A stretch of DNA of 64,000 nucleotides from Gonapodya prolifera JEL478 (Eukaryota > Monoblepharomycota > Monoblepharidomycetes > Monoblepharidales > Gonapodyaceae), in contig KQ965792.1 of assembly GCA_001574975.1 (NCBI GenBank), positions 8,919-72,918 on the forward strand. The letters are read 5' to 3'. Shown here piece by piece: positions 45,894 to 56,902 of the stretch. Every line of letters begins with the position of its first letter. Within the stretch, counting starts at the first letter, position 1. The notes below the pieces were generated by a model, which was not told the origin of the DNA, ran no database searches, and was given only the letters and a program-made list of their open reading frames with translations. The position numbers and the translations under genes were made by a program.

Positions 45894-48154
45894 GCCGAAA
45901 AAATACGGACCGGAGAAATTCTTAGCAAGTGTGGCGCCCGCGTGTATTGTGTGTGCCTTTTTGGGGTTTTAAACAAAGTGCTTCCAAAATATGCCGGAAT
46001 TAACGAGTACAGCTAGCGATCGACAATTTGAAGTGGTCTTGGTCCCCGCACGCGTGACCGAGAGAACATGGGGCGGTTGTTTTGAAGAGACGAGAAAGAA
46101 AGACCCTGCTTTGCGAGCACCCGTGTCCCGAAATTACATACTTTGTTCTCATTCATGTCCAACAGTTACCATTATTCTTGGGGGTCAGCAAGCGCCCGAT
46201 TCGTTTCGTGTTTCGTTTCAGATTCCAATTATGCGGATCAACTTTTGGGCACATCCATCCAATCCACAACGGCGAGAGGTGGACATGGAATCATCACCAC
46301 CTTCAGCTTGAGCTGTCCTTACCAGCGCTCTGCAAGATGGCTGGGATGGCTTATTTTCGCTTTCGACTCAATCTCGGAAAACGCCTCACGGGTCCTTTCC
46401 CAGGATCCAAGACCGTCCGAGTGTCCAAAGAGAGATCGGATTGATGGATGAGAATGTTTTCGAATACGCTGGGGCATCGGATGGCTTCTGCGTGCTTGGC
46501 TTGATGGGTTGGAATGTGGACGACACCGTTATGAAGCCACCGTTGCCGAAATTCGAGCTTGTAGCAATCCCGTATGTACGCTTTGTTTAGAGCTCCACTC
46601 CATCCATCAGCGGTGAGCGGGGGGAACCGGTGGTTGATGCAAAACAGAACAAGAGAGAAAAGCGGGTTAACGAGCCCGAGTGTCTCGTAATTTTACATCG
46701 CCGAGGCGGAGTACTCCACCGTACTGAGCTGTTAGCCTTCGTTAGAGCCAATCTGCATGGTAGGAGATCTCTCGGCGGGGTGACAGAGAATGAAGTGTAT
46801 TGTTGGAGGGGCCAGAGAGTTGGATGAAATGGGGAATGATGGATCGTTCATTTCGCGGCCTTCATCCAAGTCGAGCGAGGTCCTGTGAGTGCTGTTTGAT
46901 GAAACTGACGCAGATCTCCTGGGAAGATGTGGCGTCCGAAAAACGTCAATGGGATTTAGACCCCGCAACCTCAACATTCCTTTCCAAAGTGGACTCATTT
47001 CCAGACCAGGATTTTTGCGAAAATCATTTTCGCTCTAGTCTTGGGCTTCGCTTTTCAGTGCACTCATTGCCAAATTCGGAGGGCAGATGTGCCGACGACA
47101 GATGTTCGAGGTACTGGAGAAGGCAAAGCCTGTAATGCAACGCTGTCTTAGCAGACTGGACTGTGCTTCCAGAAGAAAAAGTGTTTGTTTATTACAGGAG
47201 GTATTTTGTTTGTTTGACCTGGATTGCCACAGCGGTAAGGTAGCCCGTTGTGAACTCAAATTTACTCAGTGGGAATGACAAGTTTGGCAAGACCAATGTC
47301 GGAATGCCACAAGCCATCATGATTGATTTGTTATTGAGCGAAGGTGAGTGCTACATAGAGCTTCTTGCCAAATCACATCTGGCTGAAAAGGGACGGGAGG
47401 CACTAAAACAAATTCGCTGCCATCTTTGGATGATATTAATATCCTGTAAATCAGAATGAAAGAACTATCATTTGGAAAGCACTGACAACTCAGAAAATGC
47501 AGTTTGCAAACCTGCGCCACGTTCAGCGAACTTTATCCAATTGTCATTCCAAAGACATATACTTGATGAAACGTTTGGGTGACGGAAGGCATCTACGAAG
47601 ACTATTGTGCATTGATGCTTCGTGGTTGGTTACTTCATCAGCTGCTCCTCAACACTCAGTGGCGCTGGAAGAGATCAATCTTAATCCGGATGCAATGCCG
47701 CACAGCGCCTTCACAACGAAAACCTTTGTGACGAATAAGGTACGTACAGTGACCTGCCTCGATACGAGGGGGGTCGGGATGGGAAACCTCACGTTACTTT
47801 GGATGTGGGAAACACCCGAAAATTGGCGGGGGAGCGCCTTGCAAATACGGTCGCAGTTTCATTTAGTTTAGTACATTTCTATGAAGTGAAAAGGTGCGCA
47901 CAATACTAGACGCCCAGTGGTGCGCCAAACAGCGTCCCAAAATTCGGCGTTGTGTCCTTCTCCCGTTTTTCCAACCCCAGGAACCAAACGTGACAGACCG
48001 TCTGTCCAGTCCAATCGTTCATCGGAGGAAGATTATCTCTGCAGATTGACCAGCCGGCAAGGACATCTCGAAACCTGAAGGGTGGAGCTGGTGTGAGCGT
48101 GAAGTTTCCTCAAAAGGACCGCCTGAGGCAGCATTTCTGTTGCCGATTTTGACG
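45894..48154. other. Stretch of unresolved or decayed coding pieces
   Basis: Several plus-strand pieces look protein-like but do not connect: DENVFEYAGASDGFCVLGLM (about 46448), LTQISWEDVASEKRQWDLDP (46905), RRQMFEVLEKAKPVMQRCLS (47090) and LGDGRHLRRLLCIDASWLVT (47575). They may be exons of one unrecognised gene or a decayed one. No known domain is seen, so no CDS is called. Confidence 0.3.
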
Positions 48155-50204
48155 ATGTCGCAAGCAAACTCGCCCGAAAAGCCTTCGGACTCGGGCTCGG
48201 AGGCGGAGAGTGAGACGGATTCGAAGCAGGGTGACGGGGTGGATGAGATGGGACCGGATTCTGACATGCAACTCCCCGGGGATCCACAACAGGACGCAGG
48301 ACCTGCGGCGGACACCCCTCTCCGGTGAGTTTGCAGCGATGGACGACGAGCCTTCGTTGGCGAGCCACCCGATGGGAGCTCCGACGAGGAATCGGGCTCT
48401 GAACACCAGGTCCCTTACGAATCATGCACTGAACTGTTTATTTTATCTTCCACGATTCTGGACTTTCTTGCCTTCCGCCTCTATGATTGATCAGTACTCG
48501 GTCCTCGTCTCCTGCCGCCGCCGGATTCGCCAAGACCAATGAAACTACACCGGGACTTCCACCATTCGCAGACCTCCCCCAGCTCCCACAGGACCCACAG
48601 GACCCCAGACGCCCGCATGATCCCTCGCAACAGTCCTTTGCGTCTGAATCATCGACTTCTCCTGCTCGTTTTCCGGTTCAAGAACCTCCGAGTCATACTT
48701 CGGGCTTTTCTCAACGTCCTCAATCCTTCAATCCTTCTCGACCACCAGCCGGAGCACCTGGATATCAGTACCCTTATCCTGGAAACGCATTCGACCAGAA
48801 TCCGTGGCAGCCTACGCAGTTTGGATATCAGTACCCACCAACTCATTCATATTATTACGAACAGCCTGCGCAACCACCTTACCCTCCAACTTACTATGGT
48901 GGAATGTACGACAGACCGGCACTTCCTCCCCCATCTATGTACAATCGATATGGCATGCCTCCACAGCCCTATCACAATCCTATGCCGCAGCCTTATTCTG
49001 GATGGCCCAATTACGGTGGACAAGTTCCTAATTCTGACTTCCACTATCATCAGACCACTGGTTATGAAAGACCGCCAGTGCAGTTTGGTCCTCAGCCGAC
49101 ATACAACTATCCAGCACCGCCTGCGCCGTTCCAACATAATCATCCTGGTACATCGTCCATGGGATCGCCGTCGTCTTCACATGATCACTCTGGCGCGATG
49201 CCGGGTGGCTCCTCCCATTCCCACGGTCTACAGGACCCTTATTCTCCACAGAGTGTTCATAGGCCTCCAACAGCGGAGGAGTTGGAGCACGATGAACGCA
49301 CAACACCACCGGGTCAAGTCGCTCGTGGTCGCCCGCTGCGGAATCCGAGTTCGACATCGATCCAGCCTTATGAATATCGCATGTCGACGAATGTTGCGGA
49401 GGCTGGAAAGCGGACCTTAAAAACAGGTGTAGTGTCGTTTGAGCGGGACGAACATGGGAGAAAAGTCTATCGCTGTGAGTGTGGAACGGTATCGCGAATA
49501 ATATCGCGACCATCGTGTGATTATGCTTTCTTTTGTCTTTTCCGTTCTTCCTCAGGTGACTTCCCTGGATGCGACCGCAACCCCTTCAACACATCTGGAC
49601 ACCTTTCTCGACATCGCCGTGGGCATTTGGGCATTCGGCCATATGTTTGTCCCATACCTGACTGTGGAGCAACATTTACAAGAATCGATAACATGCGGAG
49701 GTACGTGTCGTTCACCAATCACAGTGGATTCCTAATTAATAGAGCTTTGCCCAAAGTCACGCCACAACCCATGCGCGGCGTCTTGGTATTCCTGTACCCC
49801 CAGACCTTCCGAGGAACTACACCCCTCGTGGCTCATCTCCACAGATGGGTAGAGGCCGCATGATACCTCCGTACACCCCTGGAGTGCGCATTGCGCCGCC
49901 CGAGTCGGATCTTATCCAGAGATCTTCGTCTCTCAACTCTCTGGATGCGGAGATTAGCCCCACAACTTCACCGCAGGAGTCAACGTCTGGTATTCCACGC
50001 TCAGTCACGGCACCGGCGGATTTACCCTCGACCTCAGTGAACAGTCAAAGGAACAGTCGAGCAAACATTCGAGGGGATCCTCGAGGGAGCAGTCGAGTGA
50101 ACAGGAGAGGCGCGCGTAGGACGTCGGGTAGAGTTAAGAGGACGGTGATTCCAACACCGGAAGATGGATTCGAGTCGGAGGACACCGACGAAGGGTCAGA
50201 ATGA
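48155..50204 (+). CDS. C2H2 zinc-finger transcription factor
   Basis: Four exons close in phase: 48155-48324, 48495-49474, 49556-49700 and 49757-50204 (580 residues). The N-terminus is acidic (MSQANSPEKPSDSGSEAESE). A long Pro/Tyr/Gln-rich part follows (GYQYPYPGNAFDQNPWQPTQ), typical of activation or low-complexity regions. Two adjacent fingers are rebuilt by splicing. Finger 1 is CDFPGCDRNPFNTSGHLSRH with RRGH, one residue longer than the C-X4-C-X12-H norm. Finger 2 is CPIPDCGATFTRIDNMRSHA with TTH, the regular C-X4-C-X12-H-X3-H. They are joined by LGIRPYV, a TGEKPY-like linker. A basic, Arg-rich tail (RANIRGDPRGSSRVNRRGAR) precedes an acidic end. It should bind DNA in the nucleus; targets are unknown. 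Both fingers are interrupted by introns. Confidence 0.92.
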
Positions 50205-50499
50205 GTGAAATTTTACGGGAACAATGCGCATTCGGATGGATGCCCAACTTGTACATGGGACACGCTTTTTTGATGAGGGTTCACACGTTTTCTGTTCGTA
50301 ACAACATTACACACCACTTCTTCAACGCGAGCACTTTCACGATACACAAGTAAATCGCACGTAGACACGAGCCAAATAATTTTCTCAACTTCATCGCTGC
50401 TATGTCACGGGTTGTTTACACGATTACCCATTAGTGCTAAATACATCACTTTCTTCACGATTTTCATGCTGGACTCGGTTGCGAAGCACAACGCGTCTC
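50205..50499. other. Convergent 3' spacer
   Basis: This spacer lies between the stop codons of the C2H2 gene and the methyltransferase gene. It is AT-richer, with no gene seen. Confidence 0.4.
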
Positions 50500-51626
50500 T
50501 CACTTCGTCGTTACGCCCTTGCCTGGCTTAGCCACCACCCACCAAGTCGTGCCAAAGTGCCATCTTCCCATCTCAATCACCTCAAGACCGCTCCTGTTCA
50601 AAATGTCGGCCACGTCCCTATTGTACCAGCACCCCCACTTGTCCGCGTGCGACATGGCAGTTCGGTCCAGCAGATCGTCCAGCCAGGCGTAGTGTGACCG
50701 ACCGTGCTCTAATAGCAGAATGGTCCCATCGGGCTTGCACACTCGCTGGATCTCCTGCAGAGCTCGGACGGGGTCGGCCTGAGAGCACAAGCCAAACGAC
50801 TGCACCACCGTATCAAAGGAGGCCGACGGAGCGGGGAGGCTGGCTGCAGAGGCGGGGACGAAACGGGTAGGTAAGGGGTGGGGCTGCTTGGGGTCAGTAG
50901 TGTTGGGTTCCGAGGAGTGGAATGTCGCTTGGAGGGGAGAGAACTTGGATTGCGCTTGTTGAAGCATTGGAATGGACACATCGGTAACGGTGAGGGAGCG
51001 GAGGGCGGATCGAGGATAGAATGGGAGGTTGCGGCCAGTGCCAGCGGAGACTTCGAGGGTGTCACCCTGTTTGATCCGGTGTTCATGAGAAAAACGGGGA
51101 GGTGACGACCAGCAGAAGCTCACCTTGGCTTTGCGCATGAGCCACCATCGTAGAAGTTTCATTCCCATTAAGAATTCGTCCCAGCTAGACCGGATCATTG
51201 TTCACATTCACGAGCACGAAATCGTGTCACCATTAACATCTCTAGGCAATTTTTTTCCTCCATCCCTACCGTCACTCACTCGATTTCTTTATCGTACCGC
51301 GCCGCGATCGTGTCGAAGACCTCTCTCTTGTTCTCCTGCCAATCCAGCCTCTCCACCCCATCTGGTCTGGGCGCATTAGACATGCGGTAATACACAAAAG
51401 CAGCGTACGTCGCACTCGCGTAGGCCGCGAATCCACCGAAGAGGAGGGGAAGGTGGTGTCGGCGGGGAAACCAGGAGGATCGGGGTGGGGATGGATGAGA
51501 GAGCGAGGCGAGCGACGCGCATGGATGGGCTGGGGAGGAGCGACGAAGGCGAGGGCGGATGGGAAGTTGGAATAGAAGAGAATGGCTGGGTCGATTGGCG
51601 AGAAAGACGATGGTATTGGGAATCAT
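50500..51626 (-). CDS. OMS1-like mitochondrial methyltransferase
   Basis: Three exons close in phase (51280-51626, 51124-51184, 50500-51066; 324 residues). The N-terminus MIPNTIVFLANRPSHSLLFQ with many Arg and Ser and no acids is a mitochondrial presequence. One transmembrane helix follows (HLPLLFGGFAAYASATYAAF). Then come FDTIAARYDKEI, WDEFLMGMKLLRWWLMRKAK and the SAM-binding motif GDTLEVSAGTGRNLPFYP, followed by VTDVSIPMLQQAQ, FDTVVQSFGLCSQADPVRAL, LQEIQRVCKPDGTILLLEHG and HADKWGCWYNRDVADILNRS. This order matches yeast OMS1 and METTL7-like proteins, which are inner-membrane-anchored methyltransferases linked to respiratory-chain assembly. Methyl acceptor not known. Confidence 0.9.
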
Positions 51627-52288
51627 TTTTGAACAGCACGAAAGGCCTTTTCATTAAAAATTTTGTTTCCACTCTCTTCATTTGGAGCGTATTTGCAATT
51701 TAACGCAAGGCAGCTCATATTGCGAGCACTCGTAAATACATCGTTCACCCTGTTGTACGCTTCGGTTGGGGGGGGGGGGGGGGGGGACAGACTGATTGTA
51801 GTTAATCGGGCACGTGGTCTTGGTGGATCAGGCGATGCTTGGGCTATTTTGCGTCCACATGATGAAGAAAGTCAGCAAGAATGACCCGGGATCACCACGA
51901 AGGGCTTCGCGACCCAAGATACGAGATAGCGGGTGAAGGACTGGGTGACTCCGTCATCCATCACCATACAGGCATGGTGCAAGACCCGCACCCACTCCGG
52001 TAACGAATTTGTGCTATTAGTCAGCGTCTCAGTCTATTACAGTCAAGACTTTACAGTTGCGTTTTCAAAGACTCTGCGTGGACTTTATATTTACGCGCCA
52101 AGGAAATTCATCCTTGTCACACGTGAATGGAGGCCCGCAAACAAATTCTGAAATTCGGTTGTTACAGATCAGATTTTTCCGTGAAAGATGCTCGGCTTCC
52201 CACTCCGGTCAAGTGGCCAGCCGCCTAAGCACATCCGTCCAAGTCTGCGCACTCAGGCCATGAGCGCCAACACTGACGATTTTGCAGG
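51627..52288. other. Spacer with a 19-base G run
   Basis: No gene is seen. An uninterrupted G run occupies 51768-51786. It could be a real mononucleotide tract or an assembly weak point, and its length may be inaccurate. Confidence 0.5.
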
Positions 52289-53677
52289 ATGCTTCGAGTG
52301 TTGCATCTCCGTCGAAAGCCATTTCCCCTCCTGCGTCTTCCCCCAGAACTAATCTCCCGCATCGGACATTTCTGCCACCTCCGTCTGGCGTTTCCGTCCG
52401 CCGCACTCACGAAACAACTCTACTGCGTGTTTTCCGACCCGCGCGCGATTTCTGCGAGGGCCATGCGGAGATTCGCGACGTTTGAACGGGCGCTGTACGA
52501 GGAATCGCATTTTGGCAATGTCGCTGTGTTGGAATGTCTGTTCCGACTCGCAGACGGCACCAAGGAATCCGACGTAGCCTACAGAGCAGACATTCTCTCG
52601 CTCTGTCTCACTGTCTCGTGCCGGCACAATCACGCGGCCGCCGCTCATCTCTTCCTGCACAACGGGGCACACATCGACGGCGCAAGCGAGGGCTCACTGT
52701 GCGCAGCACTCTCGGGCGGTCACATCACACTAGCAAAGAATCTTCTTTCCTTGGGCGCATCCGTGCAGGGCCGCATAGGAACTGTCGACGCACGTGTCCT
52801 GCCTCCTGCGGCAGAGACGGGAAACTTGGAGATCGTTCAGCTGGTCCTCGCAAAGGCCAACGGAGGTCCACACTGGGGAATTGACGATGCACTAGTTGTT
52901 GCCGTGCGCGCCGGGTTCCTCCCCATCGTATCCGCACTCCTTTCCCATGGCGCCAATATTGGGTTCGACTCCGGCCGCCCGCTTCTAGAAGCCGTGAGGA
53001 CACGCAACACCGCCATCCTCGCGCTCCTTCTCTCCCGCACGCCCTCGGACGCAGACGCCGGCCGCGCGCTCACCCTCGCTGCCCGTCTTGGGTTCAAGGA
53101 CGTGGTCGAAGTGCTCCTCGACCTTGGTTTGGACGTGAACGCAATGGGTGGCGTAACACTTATTGAGGCCGTGCGAGGCCGCGCGCACGTCGACGTGGTC
53201 AAGGTGTTGTTGGATAGGGGCGCTGATGTGACTTTGGTTGGAGTGAAGAACCTCGTGTGGACAGCGGGGTGGTACGAGGACAATGACGCCGTGCTTGAGA
53301 TTCTGCTCGAACATATTGGCGTTACGAAGGGCGGGGACTGGGGCGGGGGTAAGACTACGCGGATGGAAAGACGGAGGAGAGTGGAGCAAATGCTGAGACA
53401 GTTCGAGGAGCGGGAGCTAGCGGTCGTGGGAGGATCCGACGACAGCGGGGCCACTCTCACACTGGGTGAGTATCAGCGCCATGCCTTCCCGTGGGGCATA
53501 CCTGCAGACCTTGCCCCGACACAACTCGACACTGGGGCACCACACACCCGCCTTTCGGGGAATAGGACGGGGCGCAAGGTGGCGGCATGGTGGCGTAGAG
53601 TGAAGAGGAGGGTGGGACAGTGGTGTGGTGGCATGGAGAGGCGGGTCTTGCTGACGTTTGTGCCGAGGAAGTTGTAA
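52289..53677 (+). CDS. Intronless F-box-like/ankyrin-repeat protein
   Basis: One open frame of 462 codons. The start MLRVLHLRRKPFPLLR leads into an F-box-like LPPELISRIGHFCHLRLAFP. Seven or so ankyrin units then run from about residue 70 to 345 (GNVAVLECLFRLADG, HAAAAHLFLHNGAHIDGA, GHITLAKNLLSLGASVQG, GNLEIVQLVLAKANGG, GFLPIVSALLSHGANIGFD, GFKDVVEVLLDLGLDVNAMG, AHVDVVKVLLDRGADVTLVG). A basic tail ends LLTFVPRKL. F-box/ankyrin proteins probably recruit partners to SCF ligases. The relic at 5600-5997 has the same order of parts. Being intronless among intron-rich neighbours, it may stem from a retrocopy or belong to an intron-poor expanding family. Confidence 0.87.
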   Translation: MLRVLHLRRKPFPLLRLPPELISRIGHFCHLRLAFPSAALTKQLYCVFSDPRAISARAMRRFATFERALYEESHFGNVAVLECLFRLADGTKESDVAYRADILSLCLTVSCRHNHAAAAHLFLHNGAHIDGASEGSLCAALSGGHITLAKNLLSLGASVQGRIGTVDARVLPPAAETGNLEIVQLVLAKANGGPHWGIDDALVVAVRAGFLPIVSALLSHGANIGFDSGRPLLEAVRTRNTAILALLLSRTPSDADAGRALTLAARLGFKDVVEVLLDLGLDVNAMGGVTLIEAVRGRAHVDVVKVLLDRGADVTLVGVKNLVWTAGWYEDNDAVLEILLEHIGVTKGGDWGGGKTTRMERRRRVEQMLRQFEERELAVVGGSDDSGATLTLGEYQRHAFPWGIPADLAPTQLDTGAPHTRLSGNRTGRKVAAWWRRVKRRVGQWCGGMERRVLLTFVPRKL

Positions 53678-54725
53678 TCCTGCAAGTCTTCACGTCGTAC
53701 GACAAGCCGGGGACTGAACCCCACAGTTTGCAGTGACAGGAACAATTGTAGAAAAACTGTGAGCCACTATTATTCCAAAAAAAATTTATTCCAACTGTAC
53801 AGCTGGCGACAAAGTGTTTGTTGATTGTTTCTTTGGGGCTCACTACTGTGCCACAAGTCTCAATCTGCATCAAGAAATACAGAACATATTGAACAATAGT
53901 CAATAAGCTGCATGTTCTTGGACTGTGTAAGACTCATTCAATATATGGATGGAAAATAAGTTTGAATGTTATAATGTTATGTGGACAGTCATAATGGCAG
54001 CAACATCTTGACTTACTACACTGAATGAAAGAAAGGCTTCCAGGACCAAAGTACGCATCAAAAAAAACTTTCATTCAAATTCAGATTCTTGCTGAAGAGC
54101 AATAGTGGTGCACTTGAGTCTGGAGAGTTAGCATTTTGAAGTGTGGAGAGACTGCAACTGTCTGCACTCAGTTTTGTATGGGATATCATCTGAGCAGCAA
54201 AGCATTCTGGCACTGTGAAGAGGCAAAGATTGTGCCATCATAATTTGCGTCTCTTGGTGCAATCTTGAGTGCACAGGAGCCTTATTGAAGAATTGGCAGG
54301 GCTAACGCCAGCATTCCAANGCTGGCGTTAGCCCTGCCAATTTTGCAGTTGGGACCTACAGCAGCTTGGAGTGCCCAAAGTGTAGCTAATTGCCTGGAAT
54401 GCACACTTTGTACAACTCAGATTTCCTTTTTTTGACCTCGTTTTTTTCCCCCTAACAGTTACAGTGTTGGCACATTATAACTTGTGCACGAATTCAGACG
54501 CACCCTATGAACCATCACCATGACCGACGTATCATCAAGTTTGCACTAATCCATCTAACTACCATGACATTGAATACTACCACTAGAGGCGTTACTGATA
54601 CACGAAAACGAACAGGTACAGTTACAGGTGCAAAAAGAAAGGAGCATGTCCAAGTATCGATGAGATTTCCGTCCTTGCTCTGGTGCGCGCCGAGGCCGGT
54701 CGCACCCACAAACACAAACACGTGA
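53678..54725. other. AT-richer gene-free stretch
   Basis: No open frame with coding character is present. Composition is clearly more AT-rich than the surroundings, and one perfect inverted repeat with an ambiguous base sits in its middle. It may be the remains of a non-autonomous DNA element, but no target-site duplication was recognised. Confidence 0.4.
54291..54342. repeat. Perfect 22-bp inverted repeat around an ambiguous base
   Basis: The arm at 54291-54312 (AATTGGCAGGGCTAACGCCA plus GC) is the exact reverse complement of 54321-54342, separated by eight bases that include the N at 54320. The structure could be a true hairpin or a fold-back joining artefact. Confidence 0.85.
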
Positions 54726-55997
54726 CTATAGCAGACCCGCCCCTCCCGCAGGTCGTGCGTGCTTACCCTGTCCCATCCCGGTCCCATTCCCAGCCCCACC
54801 TATACCACCTTTACCCACCCCGTTTGCATGTGCGTACCCATTTGCTGTGCCTCCCGCACCGGCACCGGCAGCGGCGCCACCTTTCGCGCCACCCACCCGT
54901 CCGGGTTTCCCACCAGCAGCTGCAGCTCCGGCACCCTTCACGACGCCTCTTCCGATCCTCCACACGACGCGTCCGGCTCTGACCGCGGGACGTGCCCAGC
55001 GCACGACGACACCTGAAGACTTGCCGAGAGTGTCGAGCGCGGAGAGGAAGTATGAGAGCACGGTGAGGAGGGCGAGGAGGATTGCTGTGAGCGGGAGCGA
55101 GAGGAGGAGGAATAGAGCGTCTAGAAGGGGGCGGGGTGGTGGTGGGTTTGTGGCGGGTTTGGTGGCGGTGGTGCTGGTAGGGGGGGAACGGGGGCGAGCG
55201 TAGGGAGGGGATAATGGACGTGCGGGCGCTTGAGGCGTGAACGAGGACACGGGTTTGAACGTGTGCCAGGATGCGGAGCGGCGCGGGTGAGGTTGTTGCT
55301 GTTGCTGAGATTGCGTGTAGGGGGTTGACGTGCGCGGGGGTAGGTGCGTGGACGTGGACGAGTAAAGCCCCGTTGGCGTAAGCTGCGGCGACGCCGTGGT
55401 GGTGGTGGTGTCGGACCGAACGCGATCGTGCTGCTGCTGTGCACGCCCGGTCTCCCCGTGCTCATACACGGTGTCACCCTCCTCCCCGCGCCTTCGCACA
55501 TCTGACGCCCCATCCACACCCACACTCGAATCCGCACTCGCGTCCAAGCCCGCAAACCCAAACCCAATCGCCCGATGCGGCGGCAGGGGCGCCGACGTGG
55601 GGCGTCTGGGTGGGGTCACGACCTCGGCCGAGGTCACGATGTCCGCGTCCGCGACCTCCACGCGCGGGTGCGGCGCAAGGCCTGCTGAGCGCATGTGCAT
55701 GGGTCGAAGGTGGGTGTGCAGTGTTTCGACCGAGTTCGTGTCTGAGCGCGCGTCCCCGTCACCGTCCCTATCCCCGTCTCCATCTCCATACGCATCGACG
55801 TCGACGTCAGCGTCGATGTCGGATTCGTACACATCTGAGCGCACAGAAGTGGAGGAAGGCGAGTTGAGGAGTGTGGGTTCGGTGTCTGAGTACAGCGACG
55901 ATCGCGACGGCGAGAGAGGTGAGATGGGAGGGGAGGTGATGGGCGGGAATGGGTGTGCGTCCGATCGTGGTGGGGGTGAGTCTGGCCGGGGGTGCAT
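54726..55997 (-). CDS. Low-complexity protein with a hydrophobic hairpin, function unknown
   Basis: One open frame of about 423 codons from MHPRPDSPPPRSDAHPFPPI. A Ser/Pro-rich lead is followed by an Asp-dominated tract (DIDADVDVDAYGDGDGDRDG). Poly-Thr and Gln tracts follow, then SASWHTFKPVSSFTPQ. A long hydrophobic segment, LLDALFLLLSLPLTAILLAL and TVLSYFLSALDTL, can span the membrane once or twice. A Gly/Ala-rich tail ends GGAGLL. The frame is open a further 77 codons upstream, so the start could be earlier. Codon composition is consistent with a real gene, but no family is recognised and the repetitive make-up limits confidence. Confidence 0.5.
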   Translation of the reverse strand: MHPRPDSPPPRSDAHPFPPITSPPISPLSPSRSSLYSDTEPTLLNSPSSTSVRSDVYESDIDADVDVDAYGDGDGDRDGDGDARSDTNSVETLHTHLRPMHMRSAGLAPHPRVEVADADIVTSAEVVTPPRRPTSAPLPPHRAIGFGFAGLDASADSSVGVDGASDVRRRGEEGDTVYEHGETGRAQQQHDRVRSDTTTTTASPQLTPTGLYSSTSTHLPPRTSTPYTQSQQQQQPHPRRSASWHTFKPVSSFTPQAPARPLSPPYARPRSPPTSTTATKPATNPPPPRPLLDALFLLLSLPLTAILLALLTVLSYFLSALDTLGKSSGVVVRWARPAVRAGRVVWRIGRGVVKGAGAAAAGGKPGRVGGAKGGAAAGAGAGGTANGYAHANGVGKGGIGGAGNGTGMGQGKHARPAGGAGLL

Positions 55998-56902
55998 TGT
56001 TGAGTGGTTGGGGGAACTGGGAGCGGTTTTGGTGGTGAGTAAGGTTGGTTGCGGGTGGGTCTTGACACTCAGCAGTGAGCACGCCAACACTCTCCCAGTC
56101 TCCATTTCTTTCTTCTGCCCGTCTTCTTGTCTCCCCAATTGCAGTACTCCTTCCTCGTTACCCTTCCAACTGGTGCACACCTCCTCACCCTCTCTCTCCA
56201 TTTCGCATGTCCCTTGCTCCATACACACTCATGGCCCCCCTCCACCTTCCATTCGCATCCTCTGCATGTCCACGCCCTCTCTCTCCACGTCCACATTTTC
56301 GCCCTCTCTGCTTGTTTTCCCTCCTTCGTTCTTTCGAGTCCCTTCAAAGCTCTGCCTCCACCGGCCCATCCGTTGACCCCCTCCACACCGACTCCCGCGG
56401 ACTCCGCATTCGTATCTGCACCCGCTGCCCCTCCCGCGCTCGAATCTCCTCCCGTTCTCTCTCCCATCCCTCTCACCCCGCTGCCGGCGTCTCGCCACTC
56501 GGCATTCACATGCCCCTTGACCATACCACCGCTCTCGCGCTCTCCCCATCCCCAATCGCCCCCACCCCCACCCCCACCCCCGCCGTCCCCCTAGCCCTAA
56601 CCCTAGCCATCGCTCACCGCTCACCTGTTTTCGCCGCTCGCTCTTCTCGATCCGCGTCGGTTCACGTGAAGAGCGTGGCCGCAGCCGCGTCCTTTCCGGC
56701 GGTTTCTCCCATGTGATTTCAGATCACACTATTGTAGTCATAAATACTTTTATGTTTCTATTTTCCGGCGAGTGCGAGAGTCGAAAAGACGCGAGAACGT
56801 CACGCAATTCAAGCACTGATGACTTCTACATTCGCAAAACTCGCACAACAATCAAATAGTAGTCAAACAACCGACACAAACACTTCCACTGCCCTACCAC
56901 CA
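55998..56902. other. CT-rich spacer with telomere-like words
   Basis: The plus strand is strongly pyrimidine-rich, so long frames occur by composition. A CCCCCA-type tract at about 56565-56590 is followed by CCCTAGCCCTAACCCTAGCC (about 56591). The spacer is probably the promoter side of the low-complexity gene and the 3' flank of the syntaxin gene. Confidence 0.4.

Noticed and set aside
51768-51786. 19-base G run as a possible G-quadruplex switch
   Set aside because: A mononucleotide run is prone to sequencing and assembly error, and there is no nearby gene start that it clearly controls.
56075-56716. Plus-strand frame of 213 codons
   Set aside because: Its length follows from strong pyrimidine bias; the sequence is Pro/Ser/Leu-rich without domain or start context, and it lies in a likely promoter region.
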